In this document: positions 38,926-49,334 of the stretch, in pieces
Position numbering within the stretch: position 1 is the first letter of the stretch
How the letters are laid out: every line of letters begins with the position of its first letter
Assembly: GCF_025527015.1 (NCBI RefSeq)
Contig: NZ_JAODIM010000035.1
Location: 62,001-126,000, forward strand
Origin: Winslowiella arboricola
Lineage (GTDB): Bacteria; Pseudomonadota; Gammaproteobacteria; Enterobacterales; Enterobacteriaceae
Length of the DNA: 64,000 bases
Direction: 5' to 3'
The notes under the pieces: generated by a model
The model's input: the letters and a program-made list of their open reading frames with translations, nothing else
Database searches by the model: none
Told to the model about the DNA's origin: nothing
Position numbers and translations under genes: made by a program

Positions 38926-39321
38926 ATGCTGCCATCACGAACTATCAGCCAGACCATCCCCCGTAACTGGCTGGATCTCTATGAAACAATCTGGAAACCC
39001 GAGTTCTTTACTAAATGGGCATCAGGACTCAGCCATGCTCCGCTGATGGCCGAAGGGAATTACTGGAAAGCGAAAGGGCCGGACGGCGCAATAAAAATCC
39101 GCTTCACTGAGCATAATGCGCTGGGTGTCATGGATCACTATGTCGACACCGGTTTTGGTAAAGAGGTCTATGTGCCAATGCGGGTGATTGCCAATCAGGA
39201 AGGAGCAGAGGTGCTAATCACCCTGTTTCGCCAGCCACTGATGTCAGATGAGAAGTTTGCCCATGACATTGAATGGGTGACGCGCGATTTACAGACACTG
39301 CATGCATTGATGACATCCTGA
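38926..39321 (+). CDS. SRPBCC-family (polyketide cyclase-like) protein
   Basis: 131 aa. START/SRPBCC fold hydrophobic-ligand-binding protein: IPRNWLDLYETIWKPEFFTK at the start, central RFTEHNALGVMDHYVD, and the final helix FAHDIEWVTRDLQTLHALM. Ligand unknown. Excellent AGGAGG ribosome site. It stands alone, with a terminator 60 bp downstream. Confidence 0.75.
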   Translation: MLPSRTISQTIPRNWLDLYETIWKPEFFTKWASGLSHAPLMAEGNYWKAKGPDGAIKIRFTEHNALGVMDHYVDTGFGKEVYVPMRVIANQEGAEVLITLFRQPLMSDEKFAHDIEWVTRDLQTLHALMTS

Positions 39322-39383
39322 AAACTTCATCACTATCAGCACGTTTTTTTTCGGCTATTTTCCGCGCCATACGGCCCCTTCCA

Positions 39384-39412
39384 GGCCCTGCCACTCCGCC
39401 AGGGCCATTTTT
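39384..39412 (+). terminator. Terminator after the SRPBCC gene
   Basis: GGCCCTG (39384-39390) pairs with CAGGGCC (39400-39406), followed by ATTTTTA. Confidence 0.75.
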
Positions 39413-39489
39413 AATTTGAGTTATATTCACCGCCTGAAGATTTAATACCATAACCCCCTCTCTTTCATGATTATCAATAATCCATTTAG

Positions 39490-39702
39490 CTAAATGAAAA
39501 TCACGCGATTTATACAGTATCTCTTAAGCATAAAAAATGGCATTCGTCTTAATGCAACCCACAAAGAAAATAACATTATTATTTCAAAACAATAACTTAA
39601 ACCAACCGCAGTGTAATGAGCAGCTTTTAAGATTAAATCTTCTGGTAAGCAATCCTGTGCGGCACAATTAATCGTAAATAAACACCCATTAAAACCTTTC
39701 AT
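39490..39702 (-). CDS. Possible small membrane protein
   Basis: 70 aa. One hydrophobic segment (about 31-50) and a basic tail. An AGGG lies about 9 nt before the ATG. No family recognised and AT-rich composition, so this could be a chance frame. It lies between the SRPBCC and immunity genes, opposite strand. Confidence 0.3.
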   Translation of the reverse strand: MKGFNGCLFTINCAAQDCLPEDLILKAAHYTAVGLSYCFEIIMLFSLWVALRRMPFFMLKRYCINRVIFI

Positions 39703-39822
39703 TGATCGGCCCTGACAATAAAAATATCAGAGTTTTCTTATGGTGTTTATTTATTTAAAAGGATGTATAACTCATTTGCACACAGCAATTACCTAAAAAT
39801 ATAAATTCCAGGAAACATCAAA

Positions 39823-40098
39823 ATGGAAAAAACATCTTTGCAGCAGTTTTCTGAGGAAGAATTTATTGAGCTGGCTGAAAAAATTCTCCTTGCACAATTC
39901 CCGACAACTGATGAACTGCTCAATGCAGCTATGCAGTTCGTATTAGTTTCCGGGCATCCTGCTGGTACCGATCTTATATGCTATCCGGAAGAATTTAATA
40001 TCAACGGACCGAAAAGCATGGTGGATGTCATCAAGCTTTGGCGGGTAAATCATGGACTACCGGGCTTCAGAATAGATAGCATTTCTATTGCATCCTGA
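39823..40098 (+). CDS. Orphan colicin E/pyocin-type DNase immunity protein
   Basis: 91 aa. Matches the Im2/Im7/Im9 four-helix family: FSEEEFIELAEKI, then HPAGTDLICYPEEF, and the ending IKLWRVNHGLPGFR. These proteins bind and block the HNH nuclease domain of a cognate bacteriocin. The tyrosine pair of Im9 helix III (DLIYYP) reads DLICYP here. No bacteriocin or lysis gene flanks it. Good AGGAAA ribosome site; probably exploited for protection against competitors' bacteriocins. Confidence 0.85.
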   Translation: MEKTSLQQFSEEEFIELAEKILLAQFPTTDELLNAAMQFVLVSGHPAGTDLICYPEEFNINGPKSMVDVIKLWRVNHGLPGFRIDSISIAS

Positions 40099-40224
40099 TG
40101 GCTACATTTTAATTCTCAGCACCAGGGAATTATCCTGGCCATTATATAATTATAAATTTTACCACATAGCAAAAGAGTGGCAATCACACTCCTGCACTAT
40201 GGCGCCAGCCATTAGGAGCGATAT

Positions 40225-41715
40225 ATGAATTTAAAAGAAAGAACATTTAATGGTGCAAAATGGTCGGCACTGTCGTCGATCACAACTATCGGTATTGGAC
40301 TTTTGCAACTGACATTACTGGCAAGATTACTTGAACCAAAAGAGTTTGGTTTACTGACGATTGCAATGGTTATATTAATTCTGGTTGATACATTTTCTGA
40401 TTTTGGATTATCAAACTCAATCATTCAGCGCAAGAATATTTCTGAGACAGAGCTTTCCACACTTTACTGGATCAATGTAGTTATTGGGGTTGGCGTTTTT
40501 GCTATTTTATTCTTTGGCAGCCATTTTTTTAGCCAGATCCTGCATCAGCCTGAGCTGGAAATAATTATTGAAACGCTATCAGTCGCCTTTATTATCATGC
40601 CGCAAGGGCAGCAATTCCGTGCTTTATTGCAAAAAGAGCTCGAGTTTACCCAAATCAGTGTTACAGAAATGACCGGTGCGCTGGTCGGTTTTGTTGTCAC
40701 CCTGGCCTGCGCCTGGTTTAAGCCAGTTGCGCTCTGCGCTATCTGGGGTTTTCTCGCTGCCGTTTCCGTCCGTATGCTGATGTTTTGCTGGTTCGGCCGC
40801 GAGATTTATCAGCCAAAAGCGGTGTTCCAGCTTGATGGTGTGAAATCCAATCTGCGTTACGGTATTTTTTTAACCACAGACAATCTGTTCAACCAGCTTA
40901 GTATGAACATCCCCACCATGATTTTATCTCGTGTGCTGGGCGCCGTGATGACCGGTGGCTATAACCTGGCCTTTAATATTGCCGTGATGCCACCAGCGAA
41001 AATTAATCCGATTATCACCCGGGTACTGTTTCCGGCGTTTGCGAGGATTCAGGATGATCAGCCACGACTGCGCCACAACTTCTACAAAATGCTGTCGATA
41101 GTTGGACTGCTTAATTTTGCTGCATTGCTGGGTTTAATGTCAGTTGCTGACAATTTCGTGCTACTTATGTTTGGCGAAAAGTGGCTGTTTATTGCTCCCG
41201 TTATGCAGATTTTATGTGCGGTGGGTTTATTGCGGGCAATAAGCAATCCGATTGGCGCTCTGGTAATGGCGACAGCGTTGGTGAATGTGAGCTCGAAATT
41301 AAATGCGCTGCGTCTGGTTATCACCGTTCCCGCTATCTGGCTGGGGGTAGTGACTGGCGGCGTTACCGGAGCGGCATTGGCTTTCCTGGCCTTACAGATT
41401 CTCTACTTCGTGCTTAATTACTTCTTTCTTATCCGGCCAATACTGGGGAAAAGCGGTAAAGCGTATTTATACAGTTTGTGGATGCCATTCAAACTCTCTT
41501 TACCAACCTATGCAATTAGCTATCTGGCAGGATTTGCCTTTGATCAGATGCTCTCAGTCAATGCGCTACTGGCAATACAAGTGTTCAGTGGAGCAGCTGT
41601 CTATATTGTAATGGTGCTGCTCAGTAAAGAGCCTGTGATAATCGAAACCCGGGCGATGCTGTTCCGCAAACTTAAAGTAAACCACGATCTTAATAAGGGT
41701 AATCAGGCGGTTTGA
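40225..41715 (+). CDS. MOP-superfamily polysaccharide flippase (WzxC-like)
   Basis: 496 aa, about 12-14 TM segments. Opening NGAKWSALSSITTIGIGLLQL and LEPKEFGLLTIAMVIL are typical of the Polysacc_synt family of lipid-linked sugar exporters (WzxC, AmsL). It would move undecaprenyl-linked oligosaccharide to the periplasmic face. No glycosyltransferase or polymerase neighbours it, so the substrate is unknown. Confidence 0.85.
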   Translation: MNLKERTFNGAKWSALSSITTIGIGLLQLTLLARLLEPKEFGLLTIAMVILILVDTFSDFGLSNSIIQRKNISETELSTLYWINVVIGVGVFAILFFGSHFFSQILHQPELEIIIETLSVAFIIMPQGQQFRALLQKELEFTQISVTEMTGALVGFVVTLACAWFKPVALCAIWGFLAAVSVRMLMFCWFGREIYQPKAVFQLDGVKSNLRYGIFLTTDNLFNQLSMNIPTMILSRVLGAVMTGGYNLAFNIAVMPPAKINPIITRVLFPAFARIQDDQPRLRHNFYKMLSIVGLLNFAALLGLMSVADNFVLLMFGEKWLFIAPVMQILCAVGLLRAISNPIGALVMATALVNVSSKLNALRLVITVPAIWLGVVTGGVTGAALAFLALQILYFVLNYFFLIRPILGKSGKAYLYSLWMPFKLSLPTYAISYLAGFAFDQMLSVNALLAIQVFSGAAVYIVMVLLSKEPVIIETRAMLFRKLKVNHDLNKGNQAV

Positions 41716-41751
41716 GCGAACAGCCAGTGAATGAACTCGGTTCACACTGTT

Positions 41752-41787
41752 AGCGTGTCGGGTAATCGACACGCTATTTTATTTTTT
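41752..41787 (+). terminator. Terminator between flippase and LuxR-type gene
   Basis: AGCGTGTCG (41752-41760) and CGACACGCT (41767-41775) form a 9-bp perfect stem with a T-rich tail; it separates two convergent genes. Confidence 0.8.
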
Positions 41788-42483
41788 CCAGATAAGTGCA
41801 GGTATACCCTGTTTACCGGGCTTCTCTGACGCATCTTTATCTTTACGTCTCAGGCGTAACATCGTAACGATCATTCTTAACTCATCAATTACGGTGTAGA
41901 GATCAACGATATCCTGCCTGGTGTGAATTTGCAGACGCGCCAGTGCATTCAGTTTGTGCGCATACACTGTCTTGGCCGTTATCCCCAGGCGATGAGCGAC
42001 TTGCTCAGCACTGTATGACCATGAAAGCATTAATAATACTTTTAACTGTCTTTCAGGCAACATCACATCAGCACCGCTGTCTTTGGGCAGCTGACTGCGA
42101 ACCCCCATCAATTCCGCAGTAATAATCCACGACAGTTCTGCCAGTGGCGTCTTCAGAGAGGTCACATTAGTGCCAGGTAAATACTCTTTTAACGCGCTCA
42201 TTACTGAGTTCAATTTACTGGTAATAACCAGCTGGCGAATATCCGGATAGTGTTGCTGGTGGGTGTAAATGCTGTGAAGAGTACCGGTTAACGCCATATT
42301 TTCATGAAAGATGCAGACCACCAATTTGGGACGATGTTTTTTACAATGAAAAGCAATATCATGCATCGCATTCACCTCAAGCACTTTTAAGCTTATCGGC
42401 AATTGCTGCAAAAGCTGGCAAAGGCCTGTCGCCGCCAGCACATCAGAGGAAAAGAAGATGATGTCATATTTTTGGTTTTGCAT
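41779..42483 (-). CDS. LuxR/FixJ-type response-regulator-like protein
   Basis: 234 aa. A receiver-like N-terminal domain (about 1-125) lacks an Asp in the usual phosphorylation strand (PKLVVCIFHENM), so it may not be phosphorylated, as in RcsA. The C-terminal HTH (about 140-200) is standard: LPERQLKVLLMLSWSYSAEQ then ITAKTVYAHKLNALARLQ. A basic tail of about 25 residues follows. Target unknown; the neighbouring flippase makes exopolysaccharide control a possible guess only. Confidence 0.7.
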   Translation of the reverse strand: MQNQKYDIIFFSSDVLAATGLCQLLQQLPISLKVLEVNAMHDIAFHCKKHRPKLVVCIFHENMALTGTLHSIYTHQQHYPDIRQLVITSKLNSVMSALKEYLPGTNVTSLKTPLAELSWIITAELMGVRSQLPKDSGADVMLPERQLKVLLMLSWSYSAEQVAHRLGITAKTVYAHKLNALARLQIHTRQDIVDLYTVIDELRMIVTMLRLRRKDKDASEKPGKQGIPALIWKK

Positions 42484-42981
42484 TGCACTGTTAACATCCG
42501 TGTATCATCCTGATTAAACTAAAAAAAGAGCAACTTTACTGTCAGCTCATAATGAATCTTATTATTGAAAATATATTAATAATTAGACAATTAACTGTTC
42601 CATCATCTTCAGATGATAAATATTGCGATTGTGTGCTATATAATTAACGCGACACTTTTCAACCATATCTAAATGATCAGGTGATTTTTTATAAAATTTT
42701 GTCGTCACAGGTAGCGAGTAACTCGATTACGTAATACTCTGCCCTAACCTGCATCCCCCTTCTTCCCGCCATAAGGTGAGAGTAAATAGAAGGGATTAAT
42801 CACCCTGCTAAAAAAATAACTGATAACCCAGGATATTTAATATATAACGTCTTGTTAAATATGATATACCTGTCCTGATATCATTAATTTATATAATCTG
42901 AATTGATTACCCTTAGAAAATCTCAGTCGTCTGAACTGCATAAAACGTTTAGTCTTGCCGGCGATTTTTCAGGAGTTGGCC
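42484..42981. other. Gene-free region between LuxR-type gene and yicG
   Basis: About 500 bp, AT-rich at first (42500-42700) and then mixed. No reading frame or RNA gene is supportable. It marks the junction from the accessory block back to the conserved yicG-ligB-gmk segment. Confidence 0.5.
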
Positions 42982-43599
42982 ATGTTACTTACTGTTCTCT
43001 ATATCATTGGTATTACCGCAGAAGCGATGACAGGTGCGCTTGCGGCAGGTCGTCGTAAGATGGATATGTTTGGTGTCATTATTATCGCTTCGGTTACCGC
43101 GATCGGCGGTGGTTCGGTGCGCGATATGCTCCTGGGCCACTACCCACTTGGCTGGGTTAAGCATCCCGAATACATCATGATTGTCGCTGCCGCTGCAGTG
43201 GTGACAACCCTGGTGGCGCCACTTATGACCCACTTACGTAAAGTCTTCCTGGTACTTGATGCGCTGGGGCTGGTGGTTTTCTCGATTATCGGCACTAAGG
43301 TCGCGCTTGATATGGGCCATGCGTCAATTATCGCCGCCATCAGTGCAGTGATTACCGGTGTGTTTGGTGGCGTGTTGCGCGATATGTTCTGCAACCGTAT
43401 TCCACTGGTATTTCAGAAAGAGCTTTATGCTGGTATCGCCTTCGCTTCCAGCTGGATTTATATCCTGCTGTTGAAAACCCCGTTGTCCCATGAACTGATC
43501 ATCACCATTACACTGCTGGTTGGCTTTACAGCCAGATTACTGGCATTACGCTTTAAACTGGGTCTGCCAATTTTCAATTATCCGCATCCTGAGCACTAA
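42982..43599 (+). CDS. yicG: YicG family (UPF0126/TRIC-like) membrane protein
   Basis: 205 aa from the ATG at 42982, preceded by AGGAG; the in-frame ATG at 42955 lies ahead of that site. E. coli YicG is also 205 aa. Two repeats of a three-TM unit, with [17 protein letters not shown] and [16 protein letters not shown] as paired signatures. Bacterial members resemble TRIC cation channels; a glycine-transport role has been suggested for this family. Confidence 0.93.
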   Translation: MLLTVLYIIGITAEAMTGALAAGRRKMDMFGVIIIASVTAIGGGSVRDMLLGHYPLGWVKHPEYIMIVAAAAVVTTLVAPLMTHLRKVFLVLDALGLVVFSIIGTKVALDMGHASIIAAISAVITGVFGGVLRDMFCNRIPLVFQKELYAGIAFASSWIYILLLKTPLSHELIITITLLVGFTARLLALRFKLGLPIFNYPHPEH

Positions 43600-43614
43600 T
43601 CGCCGTTACGCGAC

Positions 43615-45540
<1,926 letters not shown>

Positions 45541-45542
45541 TC

Positions 45543-46166
45543 ATGGCTCAAGGCACGCTTTTTATTATTTCCGCCCCAAGTGGCGCGGGTAAATCCAGTC
45601 TGATTCAGGCACTGTTGAAGACTCAGCCGCTGTACGATACGCAGGTGTCCATTTCGCATACTACGCGTAACGTCCGTCCCGGTGAGAATCACGGTGAGCA
45701 CTACTATTTCGTTTCCAAACCTGAGTTTGAAACGATGATTCAGGAAGATGCCTTCCTTGAGCATGCTGAAGTTTTTGGCAATTACTACGGCACATCTCGC
45801 AAGGCTATTGAGCAAGTGCTCTCTACCGGTGTGGATGTTTTCCTCGATATCGACTGGCAAGGCGCCCAGCAGATTCGCCAGAAAATGCCGCAGGCTCGCA
45901 GCATTTTTGTGCTGCCGCCGTCGAAAGATGAACTCGATCGCCGTTTACGCGGTCGTGGGCAGGACAGCGAAGAGGTGATCGCGAAGCGTATGGCGCAAGC
46001 CGTCGCAGAAATGAGCCACTACGCCGAGTACGACTATTTAATTGTGAATGATGATTTTGATCTGGCGGTGTCCGATCTGAAACACATTATTCGCGCAGAG
46101 CGCCTGCGCATGGGCCGTCAAAAAGCCCGACATGATGCTTTAATCAGCAAACTATTGGCAGACTGA
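45543..46166 (+). CDS. gmk: Guanylate kinase
   Basis: 207 aa, as in E. coli. Converts GMP and ATP to GDP and ADP. P-loop [12 protein letters not shown], the GMP site [19 protein letters not shown]. First gene of the gmk-rpoZ-spoT-trmH-recG cluster, linking GTP supply and ppGpp turnover. Confidence 0.97.
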   Translation: MAQGTLFIISAPSGAGKSSLIQALLKTQPLYDTQVSISHTTRNVRPGENHGEHYYFVSKPEFETMIQEDAFLEHAEVFGNYYGTSRKAIEQVLSTGVDVFLDIDWQGAQQIRQKMPQARSIFVLPPSKDELDRRLRGRGQDSEEVIAKRMAQAVAEMSHYAEYDYLIVNDDFDLAVSDLKHIIRAERLRMGRQKARHDALISKLLAD

Positions 46167-46220
46167 AGACACTTTCAGTATGATGCCGAGTCATTTCGTC
46201 ACCCGTGGAGTATCACACTT

Positions 46221-46496
46221 ATGGCACGCGTAACCGTACAGGACGCAGTAGAGAAAATTGGCAACCGCTTTGACCTGGTTCTGGTCGCTGCACGTCGCGC
46301 ACGTCAGATGCAGGTTGGCGGTAAAGATGCACTGGTTCCGGAAGAAAACGATAAATCTACCGTTATCGCTCTTCGTGAAATCGAAGAAGGCCTGATCACT
46401 AACCAGATTCTGGATGTGCGTGATCGTCAGGAACAGCAAGAGCAGGAAGCCGCTGAATTACAGGCAGTCACCGCTATCGCTGAAGGTCGTCGTTAA
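46221..46496 (+). CDS. rpoZ: RNA polymerase omega subunit
   Basis: 91 aa, standard. [20 protein letters not shown] is the invariant start. Helps RNA polymerase assembly and forms part of ppGpp site 1, which fits its location ahead of spoT. Confidence 0.97.
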   Translation: MARVTVQDAVEKIGNRFDLVLVAARRARQMQVGGKDALVPEENDKSTVIALREIEEGLITNQILDVRDRQEQQEQEAAELQAVTAIAEGRR

Positions 46497-46517
46497 TTAG
46501 TTGCCGGAAGGCTCGCC

Positions 46518-48635
46518 TTGTATCTGTTTGAAAGCCTCAATCAACTGATTGAAAAATACTTGCCTGAGGACCAGATTAAGCGCCTCAAGCAAGCTTATCT
46601 TGTCGCACGTGATGCTCACGAGGGACAGACACGCTCCAGCGGTGAGCCTTATATCACCCATCCGGTAGCTGTCGCCTGCATTCTCGCTGAAATGAAGCTC
46701 GACCATGAGACACTTATGGCCGCGCTTCTGCATGACGTAATTGAAGACACGCCCGCCACCTATCAGGATATGGAGCAGCTGTTTGGCAAAAGTGTTGCCG
46801 AACTGGTTGAGGGCGTATCCAAGCTGGATAAGCTGAAATTCCGCGACAAGAAAGAGGCGCAAGCCGAGAACTTCCGCAAAATGATCATGGCGATGGTGCA
46901 GGATATCCGCGTCATTCTGATCAAACTGGCCGACCGTACCCACAATATGCGCACGCTGGGCTCATTACGCCCGGATAAACGTCGCCGTATTGCGCTGGAA
47001 ACGCTGGAGATCTACAGCCCTCTGGCCCATCGACTGGGTATTCATCATCTGAAAACTGAGCTGGAAGAGCTCGGTTTTGAAGCGCTCTACCCTAACCGCT
47101 ATCGCGTAATCAAAGAAGTGGTGAAGGCGGCACGCGGCAACCGTAAAGAGATGATTCAAAAGATCCTCTCGGAAATTGACGGTCGCCTGCAGGAAGCCGG
47201 TATTTCCTGCCGCGTCAGTGGTCGCGAAAAGCACCTCTACTCCATCTACTGCAAAATGCATCTGAAAGAGCAGCGCTTTCACTCGATCATGGATATCTAT
47301 GCTTTTCGCGTAATCGTCAGCGATGTCGATACCTGTTATCGCGTGCTGGGTCAGATGCATAGCCTGTATAAGCCACGTCCTGGTCGGGTGAAAGACTATA
47401 TCGCCATTCCGAAGGCCAACGGCTATCAGTCGCTGCATACTTCGATGATCGGACCGCATGGCGTGCCGGTTGAAGTGCAGATTCGTACTGAAGATATGGA
47501 TCAGATGGCGGAAATGGGTGTTGCCGCACACTGGGCGTATAAAGAGCAGGGTGAAAGCAGCACGACCGCGCAGATCCGCGCCCAGCGCTGGTTACAGAGC
47601 CTGCTGGAGCTGCAACAGAGCGCCGGTAGTTCATTTGAATTTATTGAGAGCGTAAAATCCGATCTGTTCCCGGATGAGATTTACGTTTTCACCCCGGAAG
47701 GTCGCATCGTCGAACTTCCCGCAGGCGCCACGCCGGTCGATTTTGCCTATGCCGTGCATACCGATATCGGTCATGCCTGTGTTGGCGCACGTGTCGATCG
47801 CCAGCCCTATCCTCTGTCGCAGTCGCTGACCAGCGGCCAGACAGTGGAGATTATCACCGCGCCGGGCGCACGCCCGAATGCCGCATGGCTTAACTTTGTC
47901 GTCAGCTCGAAAGCGCGGGCGAAAATTCGTCAGTTGCTGAAGAACCTGAAGCGTGATGACTCGGTCAGCCTTGGGCGTCGCCTGCTTAATCACGCGCTGG
48001 GCGGCAGCCGTAAACTGGCTGAGATCCCGCCGGAAAACCTGCAGCAGGAACTAGAGCGCATGAAGCTCGCGACGCTGGACGATCTGCTGGCGGAAATCGG
48101 CCTCGGCAACGCGATGAGCGTGGTGGTGGCAAAAAACCTGCAACAGAACGAACAGGCCGCACCGGTGCAACCAGCCAGCGGTGGCTCACGCAGTAAGTTG
48201 CCGATTAAAGGCGCCGATGGCGTATTGATTACCTTTGCCAAATGCTGCCGACCTATCCCGGGTGACCCGATTGTCGCGCATGTCAGCCCAGGCAAAGGAC
48301 TGGTGGTGCACCATGAATCCTGCCGTAATATCCGTGGCTTCCAGAAGGAACCGGAGAAATTTATGGCGGTAGAGTGGGATACCGAAACCGAGCAGGAGTT
48401 TGTCGCCGAAATTAAAGTGGATATGTTTAACCACCAGGGCGCACTGGCCAACCTGACCGCCGCGATCAATACTGCCGGTTCCAATATTCAGAGCCTGAAT
48501 ACTGAAGAGAAAGATGGTCGTGTGTACAGCGCGTTTATTCGCCTTACCGCACGTGACCGCGTTCATCTGGCAAATATCATGCGCAAAATCCGCGTTATGC
48601 CGGATGTGATTAAAGTTCACCGTAACCGTAATTAA
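46518..48635 (+). CDS. spoT: Bifunctional (p)ppGpp synthetase/hydrolase SpoT
   Basis: 705 aa starting at a TTG (46518, reads as MYLFESLNQLIEKYLPEDQ), 21 bp after rpoZ; E. coli SpoT begins the same way. Domains: HD hydrolase (about 30-200, HDVIEDT catalytic pair), weak synthetase (about 230-370), TGS (about 385-450), helical, and ACT (about 630-705). Sets ppGpp level under carbon, iron and fatty-acid stress. Near-identical to E. coli. Confidence 0.97.
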   Translation: MYLFESLNQLIEKYLPEDQIKRLKQAYLVARDAHEGQTRSSGEPYITHPVAVACILAEMKLDHETLMAALLHDVIEDTPATYQDMEQLFGKSVAELVEGVSKLDKLKFRDKKEAQAENFRKMIMAMVQDIRVILIKLADRTHNMRTLGSLRPDKRRRIALETLEIYSPLAHRLGIHHLKTELEELGFEALYPNRYRVIKEVVKAARGNRKEMIQKILSEIDGRLQEAGISCRVSGREKHLYSIYCKMHLKEQRFHSIMDIYAFRVIVSDVDTCYRVLGQMHSLYKPRPGRVKDYIAIPKANGYQSLHTSMIGPHGVPVEVQIRTEDMDQMAEMGVAAHWAYKEQGESSTTAQIRAQRWLQSLLELQQSAGSSFEFIESVKSDLFPDEIYVFTPEGRIVELPAGATPVDFAYAVHTDIGHACVGARVDRQPYPLSQSLTSGQTVEIITAPGARPNAAWLNFVVSSKARAKIRQLLKNLKRDDSVSLGRRLLNHALGGSRKLAEIPPENLQQELERMKLATLDDLLAEIGLGNAMSVVVAKNLQQNEQAAPVQPASGGSRSKLPIKGADGVLITFAKCCRPIPGDPIVAHVSPGKGLVVHHESCRNIRGFQKEPEKFMAVEWDTETEQEFVAEIKVDMFNHQGALANLTAAINTAGSNIQSLNTEEKDGRVYSAFIRLTARDRVHLANIMRKIRVMPDVIKVHRNRN

Positions 48636-48638
48636 CGC

Positions 48639-49334
48639 ATGAATGCTCAACGCTTTGCTCGTATTCGCGAGATGCTTGCGGCGCGTCAGCACGATCTGAC
48701 CGTCTGCATGGAACAAGTTCATAAGCCCCATAACGTCTCTGCCGTCATTCGTACGGCAGACGCCGTTGGCGTGCATGAAGTTCATGCGGTCTGGCCTGGC
48801 CACCGTATGCGTACTATGGTTTCATCCGCCGCCGGCAGCAACAGCTGGGTGCAGGTAAAAACGCATCCGACGATCAACGAAGCCGTCGGTCAGCTTAAAG
48901 CGCAGGGAATGCAAATTCTGGCGACCCATCTCTCTGATAGCGCGGTGGATTTTCGCCAAATCGATTATACCCGCCCTACCTGTATTCTGATGGGACAAGA
49001 GAAAACCGGCATTACTCAGCAAGCACTGGATCTGGCCGATCAGGATATTATTATCCCGATGATCGGCATGGTGCAGTCGCTGAATGTCTCGGTCGCCTCG
49101 GCATTAATCCTCTATGAAGCCCAGCGTCAGCGGCAGAATGCCGGCATGTATAACCGCGCCAGCAGCACCCTCGACTACGCGGAACAGCAGCGCCTGCTCT
49201 TTGAAGGCGGCTACCCGGTGCTGGCTCGTGTTGCCAAACATAAAGGCTTACCGTATCCGCTGATCAATGACGATGGCGAGGTGGTCGCTGACGAAAGCTG
49301 GTGGGCAACCATGCAGTCTTCGGTGAAAAAATGA
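48639..49334 (+). CDS. trmH: tRNA (guanosine-18-2'-O)-methyltransferase
   Basis: 231 aa, SpoU family SAM-dependent enzyme with a trefoil knot. Motifs: NVSAVIRTADAVGVHEVHAV, ILMGQEKTGIT, and PMIGMVQSLNVSVASALILY. Methylates G18 in tRNA D-loops. Begins 3 bp after spoT; its stop overlaps recG. Confidence 0.96.
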   Translation: MNAQRFARIREMLAARQHDLTVCMEQVHKPHNVSAVIRTADAVGVHEVHAVWPGHRMRTMVSSAAGSNSWVQVKTHPTINEAVGQLKAQGMQILATHLSDSAVDFRQIDYTRPTCILMGQEKTGITQQALDLADQDIIIPMIGMVQSLNVSVASALILYEAQRQRQNAGMYNRASSTLDYAEQQRLLFEGGYPVLARVAKHKGLPYPLINDDGEVVADESWWATMQSSVKK

